Shown: positions 43,474-53,298 of the stretch, one piece after another
Layout: each line of letters opens with the position of its first letter
Position numbering within the stretch: the first letter of the stretch is position 1
From: Algoriphagus sp.
Lineage (GTDB): Bacteria > Bacteroidota > Bacteroidia > Cytophagales > Cyclobacteriaceae
DNA length: 64,000 nt
Direction of reading: 5' to 3'
NCBI RefSeq assembly: GCF_030694375.1
Contig: NZ_JAUXYL010000049.1
Location: 1-64,000 of the forward strand
The notes under the pieces: model-generated
Told to the model about the DNA's origin: nothing
Databases searched by the model: none
What the model saw: only the letters and a program-made list of their open reading frames with translations
Program-made: the position numbers and the translations under genes

Positions 43474-45429
43474 ATGAGTGAAGAAAAAGCGAAGAATTCT
43501 GCTGATTATTCAGCAGATAATATCCAGGTATTAGAAGGCTTGGAAGCAGTTCGAAAGAGACCTGCAATGTATATTGGTGATATTGGTGTCAAAGGCCTGC
43601 ATCACTTGATTTGGGAAGTGGTTGATAACTCCATTGACGAGGCTCTTGCAGGACATTGTGATACAATTCATGTCACTGTTCACGAAGATAATTCTGTCAC
43701 AGTAGAGGACAATGGTCGTGGCATACCTACTGATATGCACCACAAAGAGAAAAAGTCAGCACTTGAGGTTGTCTTGACTGTACTGCACGCCGGTGGGAAA
43801 TTTGACAAGGATACGTATAAAGTTTCTGGTGGTCTGCATGGTGTTGGTGTCTCCTGCGTCAATGCACTTTCCAGTGATCTTAAAGCAACTGTCTATCGTA
43901 ATGGAGTGATTTTCGAGCAGGAGTTTAAGATTGGTGTGCCTCAATATCCTGCCAGGCAAATTGGGCCGACGGATAAAAGAGGAACAACCATCCATTTCAA
44001 ACCGGATGCAAGTATTTTTGTGATCACCGAATTCAAGTACGAAACCATTGCAAATCGTCTTAGGGAAATGTCATTCCTGAATGCAGGAATCAGAATCACT
44101 TTGACAGACCTCAGAGAAATAGAGGATGGAGCTCCTAAACGGGATGAATTTTTCTCCGAAGGTGGATTGGTTGAATTTGTTCAGTACCTGGACGAAACAC
44201 GCGAGAAAATAATCGATCATCCAATTTACATAGAATCAGACCAAAACGGCGTACCCGTTCAGGTAGCAATGAACTATAATAGTTCATACAGTGAAAACGT
44301 GGTTTCTTATGTCAATACTATCAATACATACGAAGGAGGATCCCACGTAACCGGTTTTAGAAGGGCTTTGACCAGAACATTAAAGTCTTATGCCGACAAA
44401 TCAGGCATGCTTGACAAGTTAAAACTTGAGGTTTCTGGGGATGATTTTCGTGAAGGTTTGACTGCAGTGATCTCGGTGAAAGTCCAAGAACCCCAGTTTG
44501 AGGGCCAGACCAAGACCAAGCTTGGGAATTCCGATGTTATCGGAGCAGTAGACAGTGCGGTGTCCGAAACACTTCAAAGCTGGCTGGAAGAGCATCCCAA
44601 AGAAGCAAAAATTATTGTTGGCAAGGTAATTCTTGCCGCTCAGGCACGACACGCTGCTCGAAAGGCCCGTGAAATGGTTCAGCGTAAAAATGTTCTTGGA
44701 GGCGGAGGACTTCCGGGTAAGCTTGCCGATTGTGCAAATTCCGATCCTACTGTTTGTGAATTGTATCTAGTCGAAGGGGACTCTGCCGGTGGATCTGCCA
44801 AGCAAGGTAGGGATCGTGATTTTCAGGCCATTTTACCATTAAAAGGTAAAATCTTAAACGTTGAAAAAGCACACGAGCACAAAATCTACGACAACGAGGA
44901 AATCAAAAACATTCTTACTGCTCTGGGTGTAAAGCTAGGTACTGCAAATGATGACAAGGAATTGGATATGACCGGTCTGCGGTATCATAAAATTATCATC
45001 ATGACGGATGCGGATATTGACGGATCTCACATCCGAACCTTGATTTTGACCTTGTTCTTCCGATACATGAGGGCACTTATCGAAAATGGCTACGTTTATA
45101 TAGCCTTGCCACCGCTTTACCTTTTGAAGCGTGGAAAAGATGAACGCTATTGCTGGACAGAGGAGGAGCGAAAGCTTATGACGGCTGATATGGCGAAAGA
45201 CGGAAAGATAGATAGTGTAGGAATTCAACGTTACAAGGGACTTGGTGAAATGAACCCTGAGCAGCTTTGGACCACTACAATGGATCCCAACGTGCGAACA
45301 ATCAAACAGGTGAACATTGAATCAGCCGCAGAGGCAGATCACTTATTCAGCATGCTCATGGGAGATGAAGTAGCCCCTCGCAGAGACTTCATTGAAAAAA
45401 ATGCGAAGTACGCCAAAATCGATACTTAA
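43474..45429 (+). CDS. gyrB: DNA gyrase subunit B
   Basis: GyrB is the ATPase subunit of gyrase, which introduces negative supercoils. The GHKL ATPase motifs are VVDNSIDEALAGHCD, the VEDNGRGIPTD glycine box and GGLHGVGVSCVNALS. The TOPRIM region has EGDSAGGSAKQGRDR and IIMTDADIDGSHIRTL, and the C-terminal gyrase B domain has QRYKGLGEMNPEQLW. At 651 residues without the 170-residue insert it fits the short Bacteroidota/Gram-positive form. It diverges from the rhodopsin gene and ends in a strong terminator. A parE paralogue is possible in principle, but the sequence is typical gyrB. Confidence 0.96.
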   Translation: MSEEKAKNSADYSADNIQVLEGLEAVRKRPAMYIGDIGVKGLHHLIWEVVDNSIDEALAGHCDTIHVTVHEDNSVTVEDNGRGIPTDMHHKEKKSALEVVLTVLHAGGKFDKDTYKVSGGLHGVGVSCVNALSSDLKATVYRNGVIFEQEFKIGVPQYPARQIGPTDKRGTTIHFKPDASIFVITEFKYETIANRLREMSFLNAGIRITLTDLREIEDGAPKRDEFFSEGGLVEFVQYLDETREKIIDHPIYIESDQNGVPVQVAMNYNSSYSENVVSYVNTINTYEGGSHVTGFRRALTRTLKSYADKSGMLDKLKLEVSGDDFREGLTAVISVKVQEPQFEGQTKTKLGNSDVIGAVDSAVSETLQSWLEEHPKEAKIIVGKVILAAQARHAARKAREMVQRKNVLGGGGLPGKLADCANSDPTVCELYLVEGDSAGGSAKQGRDRDFQAILPLKGKILNVEKAHEHKIYDNEEIKNILTALGVKLGTANDDKELDMTGLRYHKIIIMTDADIDGSHIRTLILTLFFRYMRALIENGYVYIALPPLYLLKRGKDERYCWTEEERKLMTADMAKDGKIDSVGIQRYKGLGEMNPEQLWTTTMDPNVRTIKQVNIESAAEADHLFSMLMGDEVAPRRDFIEKNAKYAKIDT

Positions 45430-45430
45430 G

Positions 45431-45458
45431 AAAAAGGGGCTTTTGAAGCCCCTTTTTT
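45431..45458 (+). terminator. Intrinsic terminator after gyrB
   Basis: GGGGCTT pairs with AAGCCCC around a TTG loop, preceded by A5 and followed by T6, two bases after the gyrB stop. Confidence 0.92.
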
Positions 45459-45511
45459 GAAAAGTTCAAGGATTCAATATTTGACTTGGCCGTCTTTTTA
45501 TTGAATATTGA

Positions 45512-45640
45512 ATGAGATAAATTGAGCCGGTCTGCTACAGGCACGACACTTAATTACATACAGGAGGTTGCCAACCAACCACTACTAAGCAAAGACAGGT
45601 GCGAGATTCCATTTGGCCTTTAAGAAAAAATTATAATCAT
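45512..45640 (+). repeat. Start-codon-adjacent repeat element, copy C, before ppk1
   Basis: Copy C starts with ATGAGATAAATTGAGC followed by GGTCTGCTACAGGCA, parallel to copy B's AAATCGAGCTTGTCTGCCA. It contains GCGAGATTCCATTTGGCC (45601-45618) and ends with AATTATAATCAT directly before the ATG of ppk1 at 45641. The last 40 nt match copy A closely. Confidence 0.75.
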
Positions 45641-47764
45641 ATGAAATTGGCAGTTGGAGATAAATATGAATCCACAATCCAAAAAAGTGATCTTGTCAGC
45701 AGAGATTTAAGTTGGATTAAGTTCAATGAGCGTGTATTGGATCAGTCTAAAAAGGTCGGTCGAAGCATATTTGAAAAGCTGAAGTTCTTAGCAATCACTG
45801 CCTCCAACTTGGATGAGTTTTTTATGATCCGGGTGGGTTCATTATACAACTATTTAGACTACGAAAAAGAGCGAGTTGACTATTCCGGTCTTAGAGAAGA
45901 TCCATTTAAGGAAAAGCTCATGAAGGATTGTCAGCGCTATCACTTTGACCAACATGAGCATTTTACCAAAGTAATTCTCCCGGGATTGCATCAGGAGGGG
46001 ATTTCCCTTTACAATGTTTCCAAATTGTATGAAAACGAACAGGAAATAGTAAAGCAGTATTTTCTTAAGGCAATCTACCCTATGCTTACGCCGATGGTCT
46101 ATGATGGCTATCGTACATTTCCGATCTTGATGAATAAGCTCCTCGTTTTTGGAGTGGTCACCACAAGTCCAGGCGAGCGCAAGGACATGCGCAAAATGAG
46201 TTTTGTGCAGATTCCGGCAAATATTCCTCGGTTTTTTGAGATTGAGCGTGAAAACTCACTTTTACTTATTCCTATAGAGGAGGTGATTAGGGAAAACATC
46301 ATTTCGCTTTTTAGAAATGTAGAGATTGAATCTATAAGTCTTTTCCGAATCACTCGAAACGGAGATTTCACGCTGGAGGAAAGTGAAGATATGGACGCCA
46401 ACTTCCTTGAAGAAGTGAAGCGCAAATTGATGGAGCGAAAGACCGGTAGGGTGGTTCGAATAGAGATTGAAGAAGGATACTCTAAATGGATGTTAAACTC
46501 CCTTCTGGAAAGGTGGAATCTCAGGTCGGATTCAGTTTATATGGTTAGCCGATCCAGTATGATAGATTTTACAGGTTTATGGCAGATCGTAGGAAATAAG
46601 CGATTTAGAGACAGGCTCCCTCAAATCCCAGAACCTGTAAAACCGCTTTCTTATCCGGAAGAGGGGAGAGCTGATATATTTGAAATACTCAAAGAGAAAG
46701 ACATTCTACTTCATCATCCTTATAATAACATTGATTCGATTCTGGACTTAATTGAAAATGCAGCGGATGATCCTGATGTGATGGCTATTAAAATGACCAT
46801 CTATCGATTGGCTAAGGATAGCAGAATTACCAAGACACTTCTGAAAGCTGCCGAAAATGGAAAGCACGTATCCGTACTCTTCGAAGTGAAAGCTCGATTT
46901 GATGAAGAAAACAACATCCGCGAAGCTAAAAAATTACAAAAGGCAGGTTGCTTTGTCATTTATGGTATTTCAAATTTGAAAACGCATACGAAGCTCCTCC
47001 TGATCGTTAAAAAAGACGATACCGAAATAACACGGTTTGTACACTTGGGATCTGGCAATTACAATGAAGATACTGCGAGGCTTTATACAGATATAGGCTT
47101 ATTGACCACAAATGAAACCCTAGCCAACGATGTTTCGGAGTTTTTCAATGTAATCACTGGGCACTCTGCCCCAAATACCTACCGAAATCTCATTACTGCC
47201 CCGCGAGATATGCGGAACCAGTTGATCGAATTTATTGAGGAGGAGGCTGAAAATGCGAGGAAAGGATTGCCTGCAGGGATTTTCATTAAAGTGAATTCAC
47301 TGGAGGACTCCGAAATCATTTATGCCTTATATAGAGCTTCTCAATCAGGTGTCACCATCAAATTAATCGTTCGCGGCATTTGTTGTTTGAGACCGAGAAG
47401 AGTAGGATTGAGCGAAAACATAGAGGTTTTATCCTTGGTTGGAGATTTTCTTGAGCACAGCCGAATTTATCATTTCCATAACAACGGAAATACAAGGACT
47501 TATTCTGGGAGCGCAGATATGATGGTAAGAAGCTTTGATAAAAGACTGGAATCTCTCTTCAAAATTGAAGCTCCATTACTGGAAAAGCAGCTGATGAATA
47601 TTATTTACTTCAATTTGAAAGATAACGTCAATTCCTATGTGATGCAGGAAGACGGCACTTACATCGCCAAACACCCGATTGGAGATGAGCTGGAATTTAA
47701 TGTTCACAAGGAGTTTTTCAATGTTGATGTTGAAGAAGTACTCAAAGTGAAGTTGGTTGAATAG
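45641..47764 (+). CDS. ppk1: Polyphosphate kinase 1
   Basis: PPK1 reversibly polymerises the gamma phosphate of ATP into polyphosphate at the membrane. The N domain begins SRDLSWIKFNERVLDQSKK. The phospholipase-D-like catalytic region has the phospho-His candidate His449 in NLKTHTKLLLIV, plus ARFDEENNIREAKKLQKAG and HLGSGNYNEDTARLYTDIG. The ATG at 45641 was chosen because it matches the conserved N-terminus; an upstream GTG at 45599 lies within repeat copy C. At 707 residues it is full length. A terminator follows at 47776. No exopolyphosphatase is adjacent. Confidence 0.95.
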   Translation: MKLAVGDKYESTIQKSDLVSRDLSWIKFNERVLDQSKKVGRSIFEKLKFLAITASNLDEFFMIRVGSLYNYLDYEKERVDYSGLREDPFKEKLMKDCQRYHFDQHEHFTKVILPGLHQEGISLYNVSKLYENEQEIVKQYFLKAIYPMLTPMVYDGYRTFPILMNKLLVFGVVTTSPGERKDMRKMSFVQIPANIPRFFEIERENSLLLIPIEEVIRENIISLFRNVEIESISLFRITRNGDFTLEESEDMDANFLEEVKRKLMERKTGRVVRIEIEEGYSKWMLNSLLERWNLRSDSVYMVSRSSMIDFTGLWQIVGNKRFRDRLPQIPEPVKPLSYPEEGRADIFEILKEKDILLHHPYNNIDSILDLIENAADDPDVMAIKMTIYRLAKDSRITKTLLKAAENGKHVSVLFEVKARFDEENNIREAKKLQKAGCFVIYGISNLKTHTKLLLIVKKDDTEITRFVHLGSGNYNEDTARLYTDIGLLTTNETLANDVSEFFNVITGHSAPNTYRNLITAPRDMRNQLIEFIEEEAENARKGLPAGIFIKVNSLEDSEIIYALYRASQSGVTIKLIVRGICCLRPRRVGLSENIEVLSLVGDFLEHSRIYHFHNNGNTRTYSGSADMMVRSFDKRLESLFKIEAPLLEKQLMNIIYFNLKDNVNSYVMQEDGTYIAKHPIGDELEFNVHKEFFNVDVEEVLKVKLVE

Positions 47765-47775
47765 TCCTCTAACTG

Positions 47776-47823
47776 AAAAAAAGCCCTCGATAGATTCATC
47801 ATCAATGTTCCGAGGGCTTTTTT
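47776..47823 (+). terminator. Intrinsic terminator after ppk1
   Basis: The stem AAAAAAAGCCCTCG pairs with CGAGGGCTTTTTT across a 21-nt loop. The A and T tracts on both sides mean it could also act on the converging small gene. Confidence 0.85.
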
Positions 47824-47917
47824 ATGGAATAAACTTTTTGATTCACCAATGAATTGGGGTGACTGATTTCAGTTCCAATTTTTCAGTAAACTCACCTCAA
47901 TTTTCTCAGGGCATCCT

Positions 47918-48127
47918 TTATTTTTTCTTTGAAGCAACCAAGAGGACAACTCCGGCAGCGGCTACAATTCCACCGGCATAAGTTGGCCAACCAATTTCAT
48001 TTTTCTTATCGGCTGTCACCTGTATGGGACCAGCGTCAATCACCTTTTCTCTGGTGGTAAAATTAAGGCTTGGAACAAATAACATGATTAATCCTACTAC
48101 GATCAATACAATTCCAAATGTTTTCAT
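47918..48127 (-). CDS. DUF3185-like small membrane protein
   Basis: The 69-residue product has two transmembrane segments (FGIVLIVVGLIMLFVPSLNF and WPTYAGGIVAAAGVVLLVA) separated by a short charged region, VIDAGPIQVTADKKNE. This fits the DUF3185 pattern. Its function is unknown. The ATG at 48127 is preferred because the longer frame, to 48184, touches the SLC13 gene stop and adds a non-hydrophobic lead. It follows the transporter gene on the same strand. Confidence 0.72.
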   Translation of the reverse strand: MKTFGIVLIVVGLIMLFVPSLNFTTREKVIDAGPIQVTADKKNEIGWPTYAGGIVAAAGVVLLVASKKK

Positions 48128-48184
48128 AAATGCTTTTGGGTTTAAGTGAAATGACATGTTTAAATAAAGATGATGATTTTCCAA

Positions 48185-49966
48185 CTAAAAAGGAAAGAAA
48201 ATCGGAATTCCAAAAGTGGCAATAATCCAAAAGAAGATGTTGAGTGGTGTCCCTACCTTTAGAAAATCTGTGAATCGGTAGTTACCGGGATTATAGATCA
48301 TTGTATTGGTCTGATAACCCATCGGTGTCATGAAACTCAAACTTGCAGCGAATGTCACCGCCATTAAAAACGGCCTGGTGTCTACATTAAGGCCTGCTGC
48401 AATACTTATAGCAATTGGAGCCAAAAGTGCGGCAGAGGCATTATTTGACATTACATTGGTAAGTAAAAAGGTCAACCCAAAAATCGCACTGAGTACTACT
48501 CGAGGGCCAAACGATCCAAAAATACGGATAACCCCTTCGCCTATAAGTTCTGCTCCTCCTGTTTTTTGAAGTGCTGACCCCATGGACAAAACTCCGGCTA
48601 GCATAAATATCACTTTCCAGTCGATTGCTTTGTAGGCTTCACTGGGGCTGATGGATCGAAGGGCGATTATTACAACAGCTCCGGCTACTGCTGTGAGGGT
48701 AATCGGGAAAACCCCAAATGCCGCCAACCCAATCACCAAGGCCAAAGTGCCCAGCGTGAGATATACTTGAGTCTTATTTAGATTAATTTCTTTTCGGGCT
48801 GAGATCAGAAGCAAATCTTCTGATTTGTCAACCGATTGGATGGACTCTTCTGAGGCACGCAATAAAAGAATATCACCCGGTTTCAGTGAAGCTTTTGAGA
48901 GAAGGGTATTAAATAGACCTGCACGATGTCTTATTCCGATTACCAAAACCTGATCAAATAACTGTCTGAAATTGATGGATTTGATGCTATTATTGATAAG
49001 GGAAGAATGAGGAGTGATTACTGCTTCGTAAAGCTTTTCATCATCGTCTGTAACTGATTCCTCTTTCCAGTCCAGTTCAGCTTTGATTTCTACACCTTTT
49101 AACTTTTTAAGCTTTGAAAGATTGATTTGATCTGAAATGATTCGGATGAGGTCACCTTCCAACACGGGAGTGTTAGGATAAACTTTTATTTTGTTACCGT
49201 TTTCTCGTACAATCTGAAGTGCTTTTACACTTCCGTCTTTGAATAGTTTTTGATTCAAGATTGGTTCCTGCAGATTTTCATAGTCTTTGGTAATGGATAC
49301 TTCTACCACATAATTACCTAAGTCTAAAGATTCAGAAAGTCCGCTTTTTGATTCCCTGCTCGGGAGAAGCCACTTGCCGATTGTGATCATATATAGCGTA
49401 CCTGACACCAGGAAAACCAGTCCCATTGCACTCATCTCAAAAACCCCGAAAGGAGGGAGTCCTGCCTTTTCAGCAATTCCACTGACCAATATGTTGGTAC
49501 TTGTCCCCAAAAGGGTGCAAATTCCCCCCATAAGCGCACCAAAGGAAAGCGGCATTAATAATTTGGATGGTGGGATTTGGTTCTTCTGAGAGATGTAAAT
49601 CACAGTAGGCATTAGAAGGGCTACCACAGCTGTATCGTTAATAATGGCTGAAAGTAATCCGGCACTGATCATTAAAGTTAAAATCAGTTTTGTCTCACTT
49701 TTTCCGGCTTGATTGCTCAAATAATTGCTAAACTGATTAAGAATCCCGGTTCTAAAGATAGCTTGTGAAATCACAAACATAGAAGCTACAGTGATGGTAG
49801 CTGAATTAGAAAACCCTGCTAAGCCCTCCTCCAAATCCAAAATTCCAAATAACATGAAAAGCACCATCACCCCGATGGCTACCGTGTCAATCGTAAATTT
49901 CTCAGTAAAAAATAAAATGATTGCAAACGAAATGATCCCAAAAACAATCCACACATCTTCAATCAT
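48185..49966 (-). CDS. SLC13-type anion permease with two TrkA-C (RCK) domains
   Basis: The 593-residue protein has about eleven to twelve transmembrane helices in two halves, with the repeat motifs INDTAVVALLMPTVI and SNNASAALLAPIAISIA. Between them, about residues 205-385, lie two TrkA-C regulatory domains (YVVEVSITKDYENLQEPILNQ and EAVITPHSSLINNSIKSINF). This layout is known for sodium-coupled sulfate, phosphate or dicarboxylate transporters of the YbiR/SAC1-like group. The substrate is not determined. It starts 4 bp after the DUF202 gene's stop and belongs to the same short operon. Confidence 0.85.
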   Translation of the reverse strand: MIEDVWIVFGIISFAIILFFTEKFTIDTVAIGVMVLFMLFGILDLEEGLAGFSNSATITVASMFVISQAIFRTGILNQFSNYLSNQAGKSETKLILTLMISAGLLSAIINDTAVVALLMPTVIYISQKNQIPPSKLLMPLSFGALMGGICTLLGTSTNILVSGIAEKAGLPPFGVFEMSAMGLVFLVSGTLYMITIGKWLLPSRESKSGLSESLDLGNYVVEVSITKDYENLQEPILNQKLFKDGSVKALQIVRENGNKIKVYPNTPVLEGDLIRIISDQINLSKLKKLKGVEIKAELDWKEESVTDDDEKLYEAVITPHSSLINNSIKSINFRQLFDQVLVIGIRHRAGLFNTLLSKASLKPGDILLLRASEESIQSVDKSEDLLLISARKEINLNKTQVYLTLGTLALVIGLAAFGVFPITLTAVAGAVVIIALRSISPSEAYKAIDWKVIFMLAGVLSMGSALQKTGGAELIGEGVIRIFGSFGPRVVLSAIFGLTFLLTNVMSNNASAALLAPIAISIAAGLNVDTRPFLMAVTFAASLSFMTPMGYQTNTMIYNPGNYRFTDFLKVGTPLNIFFWIIATFGIPIFFPF

Positions 49967-49969
49967 AAA

Positions 49970-50245
49970 TTACATTTTGAGGTAGTGCCCCTTTTTTAAC
50001 TTTATTTTTATTTTTGAAAAATTGACTATTCCAACACTCAAAAAGGCAAAACTCAGTCCAAAAGCCAAATATCCAAGATCACTTATATGAGAAAGATTTC
50101 TGACCTCGAATAAGGCTGTACCTGAAACCAAAAAATAAAGCGATGTCCGGATATAGGCGAGGAGCGTTCTTTCATTGGCAAGTGAAGTACGTTGCCGGGC
50201 GAGATAGTCTCTGACTATAAGCTCTTGTTCAAAATCATTTTCCAT
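49970..50245 (-). CDS. DUF202 (YidH-like) membrane protein
   Basis: The 91-residue protein begins with the DUF202 signature DYLARQRTSLANERTLLAYIRTSL and has two transmembrane segments (YFLVSGTALFEV, LGYLAFGLSFAFLSVGIV). Function unknown. It lies directly upstream of the SLC13 gene and diverges from the DUF3078 gene with only 44 bp between starts. Confidence 0.88.
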   Translation of the reverse strand: MENDFEQELIVRDYLARQRTSLANERTLLAYIRTSLYFLVSGTALFEVRNLSHISDLGYLAFGLSFAFLSVGIVNFSKIKIKLKKGHYLKM

Positions 50246-50289
50246 TTTTCTATTCTTATTTTAGTCCTATAAACTTAAACCTCATATTT

Positions 50290-51192
50290 ATGAAAAACTT
50301 GTTCACAATTTTTCTTCTTTTGATCTCAATTGGAATTGTATCGGCCCAGGATAAAGCCATTGCTGATGTCAATGCGGTGAAATCCGATACAAGTTATTGG
50401 TTAAAATCGATTGAAGGTACCTTTGCACTGAATCAGGCATCATTTAGTGGAAATTGGACAGGCGGGGGCGTTAATTCCATCGCTTTTAGTGCGGGCATGC
50501 TAGGTAGGGCAAATTATGCCAAAGGCAATTGGTCTTGGGATAACACGCTTGATTTACTCTATGGAGTGGTTAAAAATCAAGATCAGGATGAACGAAAGTC
50601 AAATGATCGAATCTTCTTGGATTCTAAAGTAGGCTTGAAAGCATCAGAGAAATGGAATTATTTCTTTTCGGGAAATTTCTTGTCCCAATTTGCGCCAGGA
50701 TACACATTCACGGATACTGATCGAACGTTGATATCAAAATTTGCGAATCCCGCATTTCTGACGTTTGCCTTGGGTATGGAATATAAGCCAAATGAGGAAT
50801 TCAGCTTGCGTATGGCTCCTTTTTCTCCAAGATTCACTTTTGTGACTGACAAAGAATTGTACCGTAATGTGCCTCTAAATTATGGCGTACCGATTGGTCA
50901 AACGGTAAGGACTGAATGGCTTGCCTTCAGTTTACTGGCAGATTGGAATAAGCAGTTGTCTGAAAATATATCCTTCAAGGCCCGCTATCAAATGTACGCT
51001 AATTATGAAACACTCGCTTTTAATGCAATTGATCATCGATTGGATCTGATCTTAGCAGCTAAGGTTTCCAATGCAATCAGTGTAACATTGACGGCACTTA
51101 CCATTTATGATTTGGATCAGGACGATAAAATCCAATTTAGCCAAGGCTTGGGTATTGGATTAGTTTATAAACGTGGAAATTTTCCGGAATGA
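50290..51192 (+). CDS. DUF3078 family outer-membrane protein
   Basis: The product has a signal peptide cleaved near SA-QD (about residue 19) and a beta-barrel pattern. The early block SIEGTFALNQASFSGNWTGGGVNS followed by GNWSWDNTLDLLYG is the DUF3078 hallmark. The C-terminal strands are amphipathic (GLGIGLVYKRGNF). The family is confined largely to Bacteroidota, and its function is unknown. The hairpin at 51304 is its probable terminator. Confidence 0.88.
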   Translation: MKNLFTIFLLLISIGIVSAQDKAIADVNAVKSDTSYWLKSIEGTFALNQASFSGNWTGGGVNSIAFSAGMLGRANYAKGNWSWDNTLDLLYGVVKNQDQDERKSNDRIFLDSKVGLKASEKWNYFFSGNFLSQFAPGYTFTDTDRTLISKFANPAFLTFALGMEYKPNEEFSLRMAPFSPRFTFVTDKELYRNVPLNYGVPIGQTVRTEWLAFSLLADWNKQLSENISFKARYQMYANYETLAFNAIDHRLDLILAAKVSNAISVTLTALTIYDLDQDDKIQFSQGLGIGLVYKRGNFPE

Positions 51193-51303
51193 AAATAAAA
51201 AAAATACAAATTATTCTTTGGGATTTTGATTTAAAGGGATTTGTATTATTTTTGAATTCATTGTGGTAGTTAAATAATAGTTGGTTTAGTTTTCAAATAA
51301 AGG

Positions 51304-51329
51304 GCAGGAGATTTTCTCCTGCTTTTTTA
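51304..51329 (+). terminator. Intrinsic terminator after the DUF3078 gene
   Basis: GCAGGAGA pairs with TCTCCTGC around TTT, followed by T7, at about 110 nt after the DUF3078 stop. Confidence 0.85.
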
Positions 51330-51740
51330 TTTTAATACCATGGAATAGTTCAATTTTTAAAACTTTGCTGCTAAGGAGTCCAAAATTCTATTCTCAAAGA
51401 ATAAAACAATTTCTAATGTTGAGAATTTTTCTGTTTTGATTGGACATAAAATTTTCTTGGGATTTCCCCAGAAAAGCAAAAGCAAGGCCTTAACTGCTGA
51501 TCGATCTTCAATTTTTTAAAGCCTGCGAGTTCTTCTGATTTCTTCTCATCCTTTTTCAAGGCAAAGACCATCTAGCTTATGAATCTTGATCAAAACTTTA
51601 ATCCATAGGTAATACTCAGTCATTGTAAAAAATGATCTAGATCTAGTTTTAGTAATAAAGCTGTGGTGACCTTCCTGTTTTGGTCAGAGCTGTTTTTTCT
51701 TCCGACAATATTGGTCTGCAGTAAATTCCCTGAGATTGGC
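51330..51740. other. Gene-free stretch of about 410 bp between DUF3078 and tRNA-Arg
   Basis: No reading frame with start, length and family support, and no RNA fold, was recognised. The composition is AT-rich. Confidence 0.4.
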
Positions 51741-51770
51741 AAAAAAAAAAGCCCAGACATTCGTCTGAGC
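51741..51770 (-). terminator. Intrinsic terminator of tRNA-Arg
   Basis: On the - strand, GC-CAGAC pairs with GTCTG-GC around GAAT with one mismatch on each side, followed by ten T. It lies 4 nt after the tRNA 3' end. Confidence 0.88.
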
Positions 51771-51774
51771 TTCG

Positions 51775-51848
51775 TGCACTCGGAAGGATTCGAACCCTCA
51801 ACCCTCAGAGCCGAAATCTGATATTCTATCCAGTTGAACTACGAGTGC
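51775..51848 (-). tRNA. tRNA-Arg (anticodon TCG)
   Basis: The 74-nt sequence has a perfect 7-bp acceptor stem GCACTCG/CGAGTGC, the anticodon arm TCAGA-TTTCGGC-TCTGA with anticodon TCG, and a normal T arm with GGTTCGAATCC. CCA is not encoded. It lies 12 bp downstream of the sucC stop on the same strand and may be processed from the sucC transcript. Confidence 0.95.
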
Positions 51849-51860
51849 GTACTTTTATTT

Positions 51861-53075
51861 TTAGCCTTCCAGTACAGCATGTACTTTCTCGGCGGCTTCT
51901 TTCAATGTAATTGCAGACTGCACCTTCAATCCTGACTCGTCAATGATTTTGGCTCCTTCTTCCGCATTTGTACCCTGAAGTCTTACGATAATTGGGATTT
52001 TAATGTCACCGATTGATTTGTAAGCTTCTACCACACCGTTTGCAATTCTGTCACAACGAACGATACCACCGAAAACATTGATCAAAATTGCCTTGACGTT
52101 TGGATCCTGAAGGATGATTCTGAAACCTGCCTCAACAGTAGTTGCGTTTGCTCCTCCTCCCACATCGAGGAAGTTGGCAGGATCACCACCTGAAAGCTTG
52201 ATCATATCCATGGTGGCCATTGCCAGGCCTGCGCCATTCACCATGCAACCTACGTTTCCGTCAAGTTTGACATAATTAAGTCCTGATTTAGCAGCTTCTA
52301 CTTCCAAAGGATCTTCTTCAGCCAAATCCCGTAATTCAGCCAATTTTGGCTGACGATAAAGTGCATTGTCATCGATGTTGACCTTTGCATCTACTGCCAA
52401 GATTTTATCATCGGAAGTTTTAAGCACAGGATTAATCTCAAACTGAGAGGCATCTGTTCCGATATAGGCATTGTATAGTGAAGTGATGAATTTCACCATT
52501 TCTTTGAATGCATTACCTGAAAGCCCCAATTTGAAGGCAACTTTTCTTGCTTGAAATCCCTGAAGTCCGACCTTCGGGTCGATCCATTCTTTAATGATTT
52601 TTTCAGGATGATTTTCAGCTACTTCTTCGATGTCCATTCCGCCTTCTGTAGAAGCCATGATCACATTTGATCCTGTAGCTCTGTCCAAAAGGATGGACAT
52701 GTAATATTCTTTTGGTTCGGAAGCTCCTGGATAATACACATCCTCAGCGACCAAGACCTTATTTACTTTTTTACCTTCAGCGCCAGTTTGGATAGTAACT
52801 AAAGTACCGCCAAGAATTGCGGCTGCTTTTTCTTTCACATCATCCAATTTCTTGGCAAGAACGACACCTCTGGAACCTGTTTCTTTTACTTCACCTTTTC
52901 CTCTTCCACCTGCGTGAATCTGTGCTTTGATCACATACCAGGAAGTACCGGTTTGAGCATTGAGTTTTACTGCAGCTTCGTGGGCGGCCTCAGGAGAATC
53001 TGCTACATATCCCTCCTGAATTTTTACTCCGTAACCTTTTAATACTTCTTTAGCCTGATATTCGTGAATATTCAT
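51861..53075 (-). CDS. sucC: Succinyl-CoA synthetase (ADP-forming), beta subunit
   Basis: SucC with SucD converts succinyl-CoA to succinate with ATP formation in the TCA cycle. The ATP-grasp N-terminus begins MNIHEYQAKEVLKGYGV, with AQIHAGGRGKGEV, FEINPVLKTSDDKILAVDAKV and the CoA-ligase domain GCMVNGAGLAMATMD and FLDVGGGA. At 404 residues it is full length. No sucD is adjacent, as in many Bacteroidota. A tRNA-Arg gene follows 12 bp downstream. Confidence 0.95.
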   Translation of the reverse strand: MNIHEYQAKEVLKGYGVKIQEGYVADSPEAAHEAAVKLNAQTGTSWYVIKAQIHAGGRGKGEVKETGSRGVVLAKKLDDVKEKAAAILGGTLVTIQTGAEGKKVNKVLVAEDVYYPGASEPKEYYMSILLDRATGSNVIMASTEGGMDIEEVAENHPEKIIKEWIDPKVGLQGFQARKVAFKLGLSGNAFKEMVKFITSLYNAYIGTDASQFEINPVLKTSDDKILAVDAKVNIDDNALYRQPKLAELRDLAEEDPLEVEAAKSGLNYVKLDGNVGCMVNGAGLAMATMDMIKLSGGDPANFLDVGGGANATTVEAGFRIILQDPNVKAILINVFGGIVRCDRIANGVVEAYKSIGDIKIPIIVRLQGTNAEEGAKIIDESGLKVQSAITLKEAAEKVHAVLEG

Positions 53076-53177
53076 GTGTGTAAGATTTTTTTATCAAGGT
53101 CACATAGAAAGTCCAAAATAGTAATCCCCTTATGCGAAGATTTTCTCGTGGACATTTCATCCTATTAAAATTTTGCA

Positions 53178-53208
53178 CGAAGATAAGGCGGGCAGATGGA
53201 TAAATCAA
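53178..53208 (-). promoter_or_regulatory. Candidate sucC promoter
   Basis: On the - strand TTG (53208-53206) is followed after 20 nt by TATCTTCG (53185-53178), a one-mismatch match to TAnnTTTG, with a leader of roughly 95-100 nt to the ATG. Confidence 0.45.
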
Positions 53209-53298
53209 GCCGGTTTTTTTCAATTTTTCAGATGAAAAACCTTTAATTCCTGTAATTGAGGGATTTGTTTTACTTTTAAAAACTCAAAAAAAATTACT

